From contig OX637409.1 in NCBI GenBank assembly GCA_951799425.1, positions 21,376,460-21,440,459 of the forward strand: a DNA stretch of 64,000 nt, written 5' to 3'. Positions 25,051 through 35,400 of the stretch are shown one piece after another; position 1 is the stretch's first letter; every line of letters begins with the position of its first letter. The DNA is from Ilex aquifolium (taxonomy: Eukaryota; Streptophyta; Magnoliopsida; Aquifoliales; Aquifoliaceae). The position numbers and the translations under genes were made by a program. The notes under the pieces are model-generated. The model made no database searches. It saw only the letters and a list, made by a program, of their open reading frames with translations, and had not been told where the DNA came from.

Positions 25051-26779
25051 GCACGGGTTATTACTAGTCTTCATATAAAAGCTGCCAGGGCAATTTCAAC
25101 ATTTTAACATGAGGGCATTTTAACATTTTAACATGCATGCCGGGGCAATTTCAACATATATACATATCGTTACACCCACCTGTTTGTTTCCAAAAAGAAT
25201 AAAAGTTGTACAAGGCCACTTAGCAATATTCTTCTCGTATAATAAAATAAATAAATCTATGGAAATTACAGTGTATATAATCTCAACCCCCAAACTCTCA
25301 CAACCAGGAAAAAAATAGAAAATATGACCAATAGGCAAAAGATAATTGCTAGCACAGGTTTTAAGAATAGGGATTAATCAAACAGGCAGTCATATCACCT
25401 CTAATTTAATGAATCAGGCACAGTGGGCTGCTTGGAGTTAAAATTTCAGACCAAAACATGAGTAAAGCACAATTAACATCTACAAACTAATGTTTTTCCT
25501 TATATGCATACATAAGCAAGATTGTTTTTTTCCTTATAGTACAGTAGAATAAAAAACAAAGTGCAAAATAAACTGATTCAAACTTTTAGACGTTGATTTT
25601 AGACTCTATACGAATTAGACTCTATATGCAACTCTAAATGGGTTACTGTTAAATGAGTCAACAAATTCTACTACGATACGAACTAAATTATATAAACACG
25701 ATACACCCATTAACAGTCCTATGACTCACATAATATCATAGCGTATCCGATTTTCCTACTAAATAAGGTCAATTCTCCAAGCAAGTTCCTTTCATTTGAA
25801 CCCAAAGAAAGAAAGTATCTAACCACTCAAACCCTAGAAGGAGATATCCTCAATCAAGATAACAGAGTAAAGACCTCAAGTACTGATATTAGCCATGCTA
25901 AAAAGGGGAGAACCAACCCCTTGAAAGAACAGAGTCTGCGTCAACTCTTTTCAACTCAGAATCAGGCATATATGCCTTTTATTACCTAAGACAGAATAAA
26001 TGTAAACAATAGTCAGCTAGCTAATAGGGCGTAAAGAATTCTACATTTACAAATGGACTGTCATGACAAAGATGGAATGGAACAATATGCCACATTTACA
26101 TGCCAAACATAGACCGGAAATCTCTTGGCATATCTGTTCTCAAAGTCCTCATCAACAGTAAAGAAGAGGAAGGAAAAATCATGAAAAATAGGGATAAAGC
26201 ACAAAATACAGATTATAGTAATCATCTTGAAGAATAGAATAAAATTATGATATCAACAACGAACATAGAGAACTGCAAATCTAGAATGAATTAATCCATA
26301 AGATTCATATAAAACAACGAGCCACGAAATCGAGAACTGAATCAGAATAGATGAACAAACCAGAAGCTTGTGCCTTCAATGATCTGGCTTTGACTGAGGA
26401 CCGCAACACGCTTTGAACACTCGCTCTCGGACGGCGGAGCTCAACCCCCCACGCAATCCAAACCAATAGCTCCTCACTTCTACACAGAGATCGTTATTCA
26501 ATCAAATATTCAATCAAAATTAAGAGCTTACCGATCATAAAAACAGTTAGCGTCATAGCAATAAGTTGAATAGAACGATTGAACTGAAAGTGTATCGGGA
26601 TTTGTAGTTGCCTGAGAGAGAGGGACGACGAGGAGTCGTCGCCTGAGAGAGAGTGAAAGCAAGAGAAGTCCGGCCAATCCAGGGAGTGAAAGCAAGAGAA
26701 GTCCGACAGAGAGTGAATTGGGGAAAAATTAGAGTGAATGTTGGGGGAGGAAAAAAAAAGTTTTTTATTATTTTTAATT

Positions 26780-26994
26780 AAAAATATGTGGTATTTGACT
26801 TAAACGCCAGAAATTAAGGAAATTTTTTTATTATTATTATTTTTATTAATAATTTGTGGCGGTTGACTTAAACGCCAGAAATTAAGCGAAAAAAAAAAAG
26901 ATTTTTATTAATAATTTCCGGCGTGGACAAATTAGTGGCGTTTAAGTCAAACGCCGGGAATTAAATGCCAGATTTTCCCACTTTTCTTGTAGTG
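26780..26994. repeat. right CACTA subterminal repeat region
   Basis: It contains AAACGCC and GGCGTTT units, including repeated 'ttgacttaaacgccagaaat' phrases around 26795-26815 and 26867-26883 and a palindromic pair GGCGTTT-AAGTC-AAACGCC at 26937-26955. It mirrors the left subterminal region. Confidence 0.8.
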
Positions 26995-27648
26995 TTTGTA
27001 TGAAAAATTCAGTCTCGAGTTTTCAAATTCGACCCGTAGTTGGCCCGAAGATTAAATCCATGATCATGAGTTTCGTCAAACCTAGGGAGGGGGTGGGTTT
27101 GGGAAGATGGGTAACGGTTTAAGGATTCAAAAGACAATTGTACCACATAACATGGGTATGAATTGGATTGATCAAGGATAAAATAGTCATTTATAGGACA
27201 AATAGTTGTTAATAATTATGATATATCCGTGAGTCTTATATGTATATGTGTTGCATACCAAATATGAGTATGAATTAGATTAAATGTAGAATCTCATATT
27301 TATAAACAGGAGTTTGAGTTTAGAAAAGTTTAGAAAAGTTAATCCAAACCCCTTCCCAAAATTCATTCAAACAAGCCCCAAAGGGTTTTATTGTTTCTCT
27401 TTCAGGTTAAACTTTAAAGACACAGGCAGGCTTTGAAGTTACAGTGTTGTTTGTTCGTTACGTTACACAGTGTATTAGATACCCAAATTTAGTTTTTAAA
27501 CTAAACATAAGTGGCATTATTGTTTAAGATTTTAAAATCTGGTACTTGATCTAGTAACAAACGGATGGTTAATTACTAGTAGTCGGTATTCGAATTCCAT
27601 TAATTACTATTTCCGAGAGGTGGTGCAATTAAGAAGACTACACTTAAA

Positions 27649-28303
27649 CTTATGATCCATTTGGTAGGAAGGATGAAAAGTAGGAGGAATATATTTTCTA
27701 TTCTTCAAGGAAGGAAAATAGAAATGATACACTTTCTTTCCTTTGTGTATGGTTGGATAGATGGAAAATAAAAATGACTATTTTTTTTCTTTTTTTGTTG
27801 GCTAAGATTAGGAGTGACAATCGAATTGTGTCATGTCAGATTTGTGTTGAGTCATTACGGGTTTGTGTCGAACATTAGTCAAACCTAACTCAACTCATTT
27901 AATTAATTGTGTCGTGTTGAGTTGCGAGTTGACCTGTTTATTTTTATTTTTATTTTTTTAAAATTTTTAAATATATATATATATATATAAATACATATTT
28001 TATCATTGTATTTTTATATAAAATTAATGTATATAATATAATATATATATATATATATATATATTAAAAGATATATAGACAAATAAGATACATATCAACA
28101 CAAATAATTAACTTTCCATCCACTTTCCTTCCGATTTTGGAGGGATTGATTTTGGTGAGTTGGAAGGAAAGTTAATCCATCCACTTTTCCATCCTTCCTA
28201 CTTTCCTTCCTTACCAAATATGATGTTTTATCTATCCCTTCCACTTTCCATCCTTCCAACTTTTTATCATTATATTTTTCTATTGTACCAAACGGAACAT
28301 TAG
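27649..28303. mobile_element. MITE with 18-bp inverted ends and 7-bp duplication
   Basis: The left end CTTATGATCCATTTGGTA and the complement of the right end CTAATGTTCCGTTTGGTA match at 15 of 18 positions. The flanks carry acttaaa at 27642-27648 and 28304-28310. The interior has further inverted 'ggaaggaaag' phrases, a (TA)n run (28039-28065) and, from about 27808, a fragment related to the hAT-like element at 12684. It is therefore a MITE carrying another insertion. Confidence 0.65.
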
Positions 28304-28310
28304 ACTTAAA

Positions 28311-29900
28311 GAAACGTGCTCGTACATGTCTAAAATTTGCTCTGGCAAAGCAATACATGCTAAAGTCGCATTAGTGTAGTGACACAGGATTGAACTTGGG
28401 ACAACATTTTGTTGCTACGGAAGGGTTTAAAACATGGGACACCCCGGCCGGACAAAACGAGTTTGCCCGTTAGGGAATTTCTTTAAGTAAAAAAGATAAA
28501 AAAAAGTACTTTAAAAAAACGTTACCATAGAGTACCTTATTTTTTCCTATACTGTCTGATGGTGGTCTAAACATATCGAGGTTATCATGGTGGTCTAAGC
28601 AAGTCTTTGAAGTGCCTAAACATCATGTTTGATCCTGGATATTGAGACGGTTATCATCATGATCTAACTCTGCTACATTTCATTGTGCCTAAGTCATTGT
28701 CAAGTATCAAACTACACTAGCAAAGTATGGTTACAGTTCAGAATTCGATCGATTAATTAGCAAGTGTTGATGTTGAAAACTAGTGAAATGGCTATTGAGT
28801 AAATAATATAGCTCGGCGACCTAAAAGGCTAAAAAAAAAGAAAAACAAGAAGAGGGGGAACCTCGCTAAGAGTTATTAAACAATCTCTTGACATGTTTGA
28901 GAGCATAGGGGGAGGAAGGGAAAGTTTGCAGGTGAAAAAAAATGATATATGACCTCAAGCAACCTCTTCAGGCTTGGTTCGACTTTTGGCTTCCTAAAGC
29001 ATCCATCAGATGTGCTTAACTTGACTTTACATCGAGTTATTAAAAGAGATTGTGGGCAGATCCTTAGGAAGCATAAGAGGGATTGACGTCCATCTTTAGG
29101 AGAGATAAGCTAGTATAGCTACATGGGATTAAGCCTAGTCAAGTATCCTGTCATTGTCTTATAGACCAAAAGCAAGAGGCAATTTTGATTTCTTGAGTGA
29201 TGAATGACTCAGAACCAAAATGGGAAAAAAAAAAAAAAAAAGTAAAAAGAAGAAAAAATATGCATCTATGACCCTTCATCTATAAAAAGTGGTTTTAGAA
29301 TACCTTGCAGGCCAAGCAAGAATCACCAAAGAGCTATTAATTGGATTCCAAACCTCCATAAGAGGATTGCTAGAAGCTTAGTTAGCATCTCAATTTCTCC
29401 TCCTTTCTGCTTCCTTACTAAGCCTCCAAGGTAAGCATATTCACATGTTCTATATACCTGTCCAACTGCTAATATCTTGTTAAGAATTCTCTCCAACCGA
29501 CACATTCTTTTTAGCAAAGAACATCATAATTTTTGTCAAAAAATACTTAAGTTAAAAACACAAGAATGGTAGTATAATTTTTATTGTGACAGAAATTATT
29601 CCATTTGGGCGTCGTTTTGGAATTATAGTGGTAATACAAATTTCAGTTCCATGCAAACACTCATAACACTGAAGTACATCGCTAGAGAAACTCGAATAAC
29701 ATGTGAATTTATGACTCGTCTCCTGTTTAAAGATTGAACCGTAACCATCAATATAGTTTTTTGAAGAGCAAGGAAAGACCAAATTCCTTGGATTGCTTGA
29801 GTCTCATGCAAGAAAAGAAAAGCAAAAAGGGCCAAAAAGAAAAGGAGCAATAAGCTATATATTCTGTTATCTTTCTTCACCAGAACACAGGAACCAAAAT
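28311..29900. other. intergenic DNA, nothing supported
   Basis: No coding sequence, RNA gene or clear transposon end was recognised. Contains poly-A runs near 28830 and 29226. The last part is the upstream region of the NHL gene. Confidence 0.4.
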
Positions 29901-29960
29901 CTTATATATAAAATGATAACTGTGACTTCTTAACACAAACATTCTTCACCTTTTATTCTG

Positions 29961-29970
29961 TATAAAAACA
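29961..29970 (+). promoter_or_regulatory. TATA box of the NHL gene
   Basis: TATAAAAACA lies 58 bp before the ATG at 30028, leaving room for a leader of about 25-35 bases that contains 'ccacctatctccaccacc'. The A-rich CACCATGG start context agrees with 30028 as the initiation codon. Confidence 0.6.
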
Positions 29971-30027
29971 ACTTACACACATAGACCAAGTTTAGCACAG
30001 CAAGCCAAACCACCTATCTCCACCACC

Positions 30028-30630
30028 ATGGCACCACCGGCGCCCCCACCCCAACCACCAGCCCGGCCACGCAAGCCAAACCTAGTCCGCTGCATTGCAA
30101 TAGTCCTCCTCGCCCTGATTGTCCTTGTAGGTCTAGCCGTGATCATCATTTGGCTAGCAGTCAAGCCAAAACGGATGGTCTACTCCATAGAAGATGGCTC
30201 AATCCATGGCTACAACCTAACCAACAACCACCTCAATGCCACCTTCAACTTTGTCCTAAGAGCATACAACCCCAACACCAGAGTCTCAATCTACTACGAC
30301 AAGATTGAAGTGAGGGTCTCTTATGACGATACCACTCTGGCCTTCAATTCCGTCGACCCCTTCTTTCAGCACCACCGGAATGTGACCAAGAAGGGGCTGA
30401 CACTGGTGGCGCAAGGGGCGGCACTTTATGGGTCGGTGGCGAGGGACCTGGGGCTTGAGAAATCGTCTGGGAAGGTTGAGTTGGAGCTTAGATTGAAGGC
30501 AAAGATAAGGTTCAAGGTGGGTGTGTGGAAGTCTAGAGAGAGGACTTTAAGGCTGTTATGTGCTCCATTGATGGTGCCCCTCTCTTCACGAAAGGGTTTC
30601 ACTAGAACACTCTGCGACGTTGATCTTTGA
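30028..30630 (+). CDS. NDR1/HIN1-like (NHL) LEA_2 membrane protein
   Basis: A 200-residue intronless frame. The N-terminus is a short Pro-rich cytosolic segment (APPAPPPQPPARPR), followed by one hydrophobic span of about 23 residues (about 22-45, CIAIVLLALIVLVGLAVIII) and an extracellular or lumenal LEA_2 domain (about 70-180). The family motif AYNPNTRVSIYYDKIEV is present. Potential N-glycosylation sites include NAT and NVT. Family members are plasma-membrane proteins linked to pathogen responses, senescence and water stress; the exact role of this one cannot be read from sequence. Length and single-exon structure are normal for the family. CT-rich repeats in the 3' UTR at 30674-30693. Next genes are far away on both sides. 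Confidence 0.9.
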   Translation: MAPPAPPPQPPARPRKPNLVRCIAIVLLALIVLVGLAVIIIWLAVKPKRMVYSIEDGSIHGYNLTNNHLNATFNFVLRAYNPNTRVSIYYDKIEVRVSYDDTTLAFNSVDPFFQHHRNVTKKGLTLVAQGAALYGSVARDLGLEKSSGKVELELRLKAKIRFKVGVWKSRERTLRLLCAPLMVPLSSRKGFTRTLCDVDL

Positions 30631-30699
30631 ATTTGAGCTGCACTGCACACTGATGTGTTGGACTGTCACATATTCTCTCTCTCTCTCTCTCTCCATCTT

Positions 30700-32249
30700 C
30701 GTTTGTGGATTTGATTGCCATTTTTAATTTGATGAATCCCTTATTGTTTCCCCTTTTTTGTCTGTCTCATTCTATGGTGTTATGTACAATTAATGTTGCG
30801 TTTTACTATTCATAATTGTTATTGTAATTTGAAACTTATATATGAAGCTTTCTGCTTTTCCTTTTTTCAATCTATATATAAAATAGTCGAGCTAGAGTCC
30901 GGCTCATTTTCTAAACAAGTCGAGCTTGAACAATTTTTTAAACTCGTTTAACATGAAACCGATTGACATTTTCTATGATAATTTTTTCTTGGTTCTTTTT
31001 AATAATCAATCATTTACTGATGGAAGATCTACTTATATAGAAAAAACCCTGCTTGCATTTATGTCATGGTGATCTAATGTTAAGAGAAATCAACCAAAAG
31101 TTGATTGAAAGGGATTCAAGTATATGATGTACTGATTCCCAAATGGGAATTTTTGTATATTTCTTATACTTACAGAAATTTGCCAAAATTTCACACTAAA
31201 TGTTCTTGAAATATTCGGTGTAATAGTTACAATAGGTCACCATTGTCGCATCATGTAATCGTTCAGTGATAAATAAACAAGTGGACAAGATTACCCCCAC
31301 TTTTTTATATGGGGTGATTATTATCTTACATGTAAGGGTAATTATTTAAAAAATTAGAGTCCACTGTACCCACTTTTTAAGTTATTAGTAAGTGTATACT
31401 TATATTATACATGAACCATTTTTCAAAATTTGTTTTTTTATTTTTTCAGTTATTAGTAAGTTAGGATCAATCCCAATTTTTTTAGACCGATTCCCACTCG
31501 ACTCCATTTAGTCATAATTCGAATTGTTTGAGTCATGATTTGGTTTGATTTGATTGTTCCTGATACATAGAATGATATCAAAGGTAATTTTCGATGCTGC
31601 ACAAAATCCAGAAAGAAAGAAAAAAAGTGTAAAATAAACAAACAACCAGCCTAGCAAAACAACAAAAGTTTCTTTTGTATTAACTATAAAACAATAAGAA
31701 TGTGTTGGGAGGGACAAGCACATCCAGCTTGAGTGCCCCCAATTCTATTCTTTACCCTGCCTTTTTCCTTGCTATAAGAGAGTAAGCAACTTCTACTAGT
31801 ATTAGTGCCACATCTCGAGTCAAATTGATCGTGTCTTGTGCAATGTCCATCAATGATATGGTTCATTGATGTCTATCGATTTAGACTGTTTTTCCCTTCT
31901 CAAGAACCAAAAAAAAAAAAAGATCAAGAGGGGCCCGAAAGCCCCCAAACTAGGTATCTCGAGGGACAAAATATCGAATAAAAGATTTTTCATCTGCGCC
32001 AATGTTATTTAGCCGAAAGAGTAACGATACTCTTACCAAATTCTACACCAAATCCCAAAATGGCGTGGAGCTTCACCATCATAAGGTAAATGGGTTCCTT
32101 AAAAGATTTAACGGGATGAGTGCGACACATCATTTGGGGTTGTGCTTACATTTGAGATGAGTGGAGTAGTATTACTTTTCTTCAAAATTCAAAAAGTAGT
32201 GCATGGAAAGACACTACCAAGATACAAGATATTTAGGGTCTTGTGTCTT
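30700..32249. other. intergenic DNA downstream of NHL
   Basis: Contains the NHL 3' flank, then AT-rich spacer. No gene or defined transposon boundary was recognised. 31450-31866 carries only short incidental frames. Confidence 0.4.
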
Positions 32250-32765
32250 ATTTCACTAAACTAGCCAACCAAACTAAGTCTGGTGTTTTAATTATTTAGG
32301 GTCGGTTATGTGAGTCTCTCTTTGTCATTCATTGCAATCATGTGTTATACGTTCATTTAAGTTAAAATATTTTCTTATTATTTTGTTCGATGTTAATTTA
32401 GATCTACTCCTACTCCTAGTACTATTAAAAAAAATTCTATCACTTTTTCTAACCTGTCTCTATCGGCCTCTATTGAACATGACCAAACCATCTTAATTTA
32501 TTCTCTTTCACTTTATCCTCAATTGAAGCTACTTTTACCATCAATCTAATAAGGTCATTCCGTATTCTATATTTTCTAGTATTTTCACACATCCACCTTA
32601 ACATTCTTATTTTTGCTATACTCATTTTGTTAGTATGATGTTTTCTAATTGCCAAACATTTCGTCTCATACAACATTGTTGTCCTTATAACTATTCAGTA
32701 AAATTTGTCTTTCAATTTTAATGGTATTCTTCTATCACATAATATTAGAGAGACTTTTTCCTCCA
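32250..32765 (-). pseudogene. LINE (RTE-like) reverse-transcriptase C-terminal fragment
   Basis: On the minus strand, 32760-32470 translates to the familiar tail of plant non-LTR reverse transcriptases: LCDRRIPLKLKDKFY, then MLYETKCLAI, MRMLRWMC-type sequence (IRMLRWMCENTRKYRIRND) and ENKLRWFGHVQ. In-frame stops follow FY and GHVQ, so it is dead. Further downstream (to about 32250) the sequence ends in a TTGGTTGG-type tail (complement of 'ccaaccaaac'), as expected at the 3' end of RTE-like LINEs. 5'-truncated, typical of LINE copies. Confidence 0.8.
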
Positions 32766-33016
32766 CTTAAGGCAACCATTGTTCACTAAACATCTTGCCA
32801 CATAGCCCTCCGTAAGGATATCAATAATTAGGGTCCCATGGTCATTTTTCTTTCGTTGTCCTCATCTTCTCTTGGATCCCATGATCTTTGATTAAGGATT
32901 ATATATTTCATGCTTAGAGAAGCAAAGAAGGGAGGGATTTAGAATTGGCACATGAACACATGTACAATAGTTTTGCTGTTTTTTATCCCACGCAAGCATT
33001 CCGCCAATACACAAGC

Positions 33017-33587
33017 TGATGAGTTCTGATTCAACTAGGTCCAGCTCAATAAATCAAGTAAATTCAAATCAGCTAAAAGACAAGTCAAGCTCAATTCGTG
33101 AATTCGACCCAGCCCAAGGTCCAAAGAGTCCAAGAAGATTAGAACACGTGAGGAGCAATCATCGGGATACCCACTCTCGAAGATCAAGACAGTCTTTAAT
33201 TATACTTAAATTTTGTAGCTATCATCCTCGAAGGACTATTGTTTTTGCCTTCACGTCACCGCCTCAACTAAGACTCTACACCTATAAATTGTAAGCTCTC
33301 TCTACATGAGAGGACACCTCTCTACACACCCTACACATAGTTTTTCTCTCTCCTCGCTATTTTACCTCTCACAGAGCTAACATTTGCTCTCTCTCTCTCT
33401 CTCTCACCTTACTTTATCAATAAAAGGCTCTCCGCCCACCGTTATCGTTTTTCGGAGTGGAGTAGGTCACCCGAATCGAACCACTATATATCTGTGTGTT
33501 GACTTGATATTTACCTTATTGCCATTAATTCCCTTACATCATTCACTCGACTGTTGATCTTACATTAAATTATTTTGTGCTTCATCA
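33017..33587 (+). mobile_element. solo LTR with perfect 5-bp target duplication
   Basis: The segment starts TGATGAG and ends CTTCATCA (TG...CA) and is flanked by CAAGC at 33012-33016 and 33588-33592. It contains a TATA-like ctataaatt near 33281, a CT-rich region and CAATAAAAGG near 33417, the order of promoter and polyadenylation signals in an LTR. No internal region is attached, so it is a solo LTR produced by LTR-LTR recombination. It is a diverged relative of 11104-11665, which lies in the opposite orientation. Confidence 0.85.
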
Positions 33588-33628
33588 CAAGCTGTGTTAT
33601 GCTAGATTAATTTTTGCATTATAAATAT

Positions 33629-33661
33629 ACTAGGAGTAACCCGTACCTGAAAGTACAATGC
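33629..33661 (-). mobile_element. Helitron 3' end, probably a short remnant
   Basis: On the minus strand the sequence GTACTTTCAGGTACGGG followed by TTACTCCTAG and T closely resembles the 3' terminus at 25041-25068 (hairpin, GGGTTA, CTAG|T). The element would extend to the right. A TCAAATACTATATC-like string near 33785 (minus strand) could be its 5' end, giving a mini-Helitron of about 155 bp. Confidence 0.55.
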
Positions 33662-34155
33662 AATGAAAGGTTTTAAGAAGGATATTAGTGACCGTTGAAT
33701 GAGTCTATTTGAGACCATAAAATGAGCTTATTGAAACCTTCCCTACTTTATATTATAAATTATAGATTATAGATATAGTATTTGATAGGACTTCTTGTTT
33801 TATGAGCATCAGTTTTTGTAGATTATATGTCATCAAAAGGAAGTGTTTTTTTGTTCGTATTCCGTGCAAACATCTTCGACAAACTTGTTACCTTGTTCTG
33901 TTTTCTTTCACAAGATCAGGAAATCTATTTTGATTATGAAACAAAAAAAAAAAAAACTTGCTGGATTACATGGCATGAACGAAAACCTTAGTTATGTATC
34001 TTCTTTATGGTGGGTACTCATACTATCATTGATGTATTGGCCAAAGATTTTGAAAATTTTCAAATTTGATTAAATTATTTTTGATCTTCTTTGCATGCTC
34101 TGTAGAAATTGGTTATTAGAGATCTTTGAAATCCAAAATATCATAGGTTTTTTTT

Positions 34156-35184
34156 GGAGAATTACATCTAGATTCCCTTAGGATTGTCATTTAATTACTC
34201 AGACCCTCTAACATTTAAAATATTATACACAGACTCCTTAGAGTTTGTATACACATAACACTTACACTCCTGTCGTTAATGTCAGTTAGTATATTCGTTA
34301 GTAAATTACATTCAAATTCCCTGAAGTTTGTAGGCGTATAATACTTAGACCCTTCAAGTTTAAAATATTATATTTAGACAAAAAATACTCTAATTAAAGA
34401 TAGAATATCAAATATTTTAAATTTTAAGACTAAAATTCATGTTCTATTGTATCAAATAAAATCAAAAATAAAAATTTAATTTTTTTAAAAAAAATCGTAA
34501 TTAGTATACAATTATATTATCTATTGTAATAAAACTAAAAAATCAAACAAAAGGTCTAAGTCATTCATAACAAAAAATGAATTTTATAACCAAAATTCAT
34601 GCTCTATTATGTCATTTATTGAAATAAAATCAAAAATCAAAAATCAAAAATTAATTTTTTCTTAAAAAATCATAATCAATATATAATTATATTATCTATT
34701 GAAATAAAACTAAAAAATCAAAAAATGTGTCAAACTATAATGGACACAAAATATTTTAGTTTTAATTGGGGTAATTTGGTAGATTAATTTGGTCGTTTAA
34801 ATGACTAAATAAAATTCTAATAGATAGTATAATTGCATACTAATTATGATTTTTTAAGAAAATTAAATTTTTATTTTTGATTTTATTTCAATAAATATCA
34901 TAATAAAACATGAATTTTTGTTGTAAAATTTAAAATATTTGATATTCTTTATTTGATTGAAGTTTTTTTTGTATAAATATAATATTTAATGAGGGGTCTA
35001 AGTATTATATGCTTACAAACTTCAGGGAGTCTGAGTATAATTTATTAACGAATATACTAACAGACATTAACGACATGGGTCTAAGTGTTACGCGCGTACA
35101 AATCTCAGGAGATCTGTATATATATTTCAAATATCAAGGGATCTGGGTGATTAAGTGACAAAGATTTAAGTGTAATTCTCCCTA
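34156..35184. mobile_element. long-terminal-inverted-repeat (fold-back / MULE-like) element
   Basis: The left arm from ggagaattacatctagatt and the complement of the right arm GGGAGAATTACACTTAAATC align for roughly 390 bp, sharing blocks such as ttaatgtcagttagtatattcg / ttaatgtctgttagtatattcg and 'cctgaagtttgta'. The arms meet around a central 'ttcatg...attatctattg' block that is present a third time at about 34565-34735. Total length is about 1.03 kb, no coding capacity. Flanks of T-rich sequence (gtttttttt on both sides) allow a 9 bp duplication as in Mutator elements, but low complexity makes this uncertain. Confidence 0.72.
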
Positions 35185-35324
35185 GTTTTTTTTTTTTGGC
35201 TTGCTTTCTAGAGCTTTTTCATTATGCTTGTGTGATATGTATTGTTGAATAGCATGCTTAGATATCTAAAATCATATTTGAATTACTCATGATAGATGAG
35301 TTGTGTTTGTTTTTCTAGCCTGTT

Positions 35325-35400
35325 ATATACCTACCAACCAACCAACCTAAGTCTTATGTCCCAATTATTTGGAGTCGACTATATGAGTTTGTTTTCATCA
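35325..35400 (-). repeat. LINE 3' tail fragment
   Basis: The plus strand reads accaaccaaccaacctaagt then 'cccaattatttggagtcgac'. Complemented this ends in TTGGTTGGTTGG, the 3' tail seen for the LINE at 32250-32310. Only the 3' end is recognisable. Confidence 0.5.

Larger units (their letters stand above)
18808..25067 (+). mobile_element. Helitron sequence nested in the CACTA element
   Basis: The 5' end is TCTATACTAATAAGATAG, preceded by A (18807). The 3' end has a hairpin GTGCC-TTTA-GGCAC at 25041-25054, nine bases of spacer, then CTAG at 25064-25067 followed by T. The A|TC...CTAG|T layout with a subterminal hairpin is diagnostic of Helitrons. No Rep/helicase frame is present, so it is non-autonomous. 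A second, very similar 5' end at 22109 means this may be two related Helitrons, tandem or nested, rather than one 6.3 kb unit. Confidence 0.82.
18173..26994. mobile_element. CACTA (En/Spm) transposon, 8.8 kb, non-autonomous
   Basis: The left end starts CACTACAAGAAAA at 18173 and the right end, complemented, starts CACTACAAGAAAA at 26994. The 3 bp TTT at 18170-18172 and 26995-26997 is the target duplication expected of CACTA elements. Both subterminal regions carry many copies of GGCGTTT and AAACGCC, the short repeats bound by transposase in this superfamily. About 6.26 kb of the interior is Helitron sequence (18808-25067), leaving roughly 2.6 kb of CACTA sequence. No transposase-like reading frame is visible, so it would depend on a helper elsewhere. 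Confidence 0.93.
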
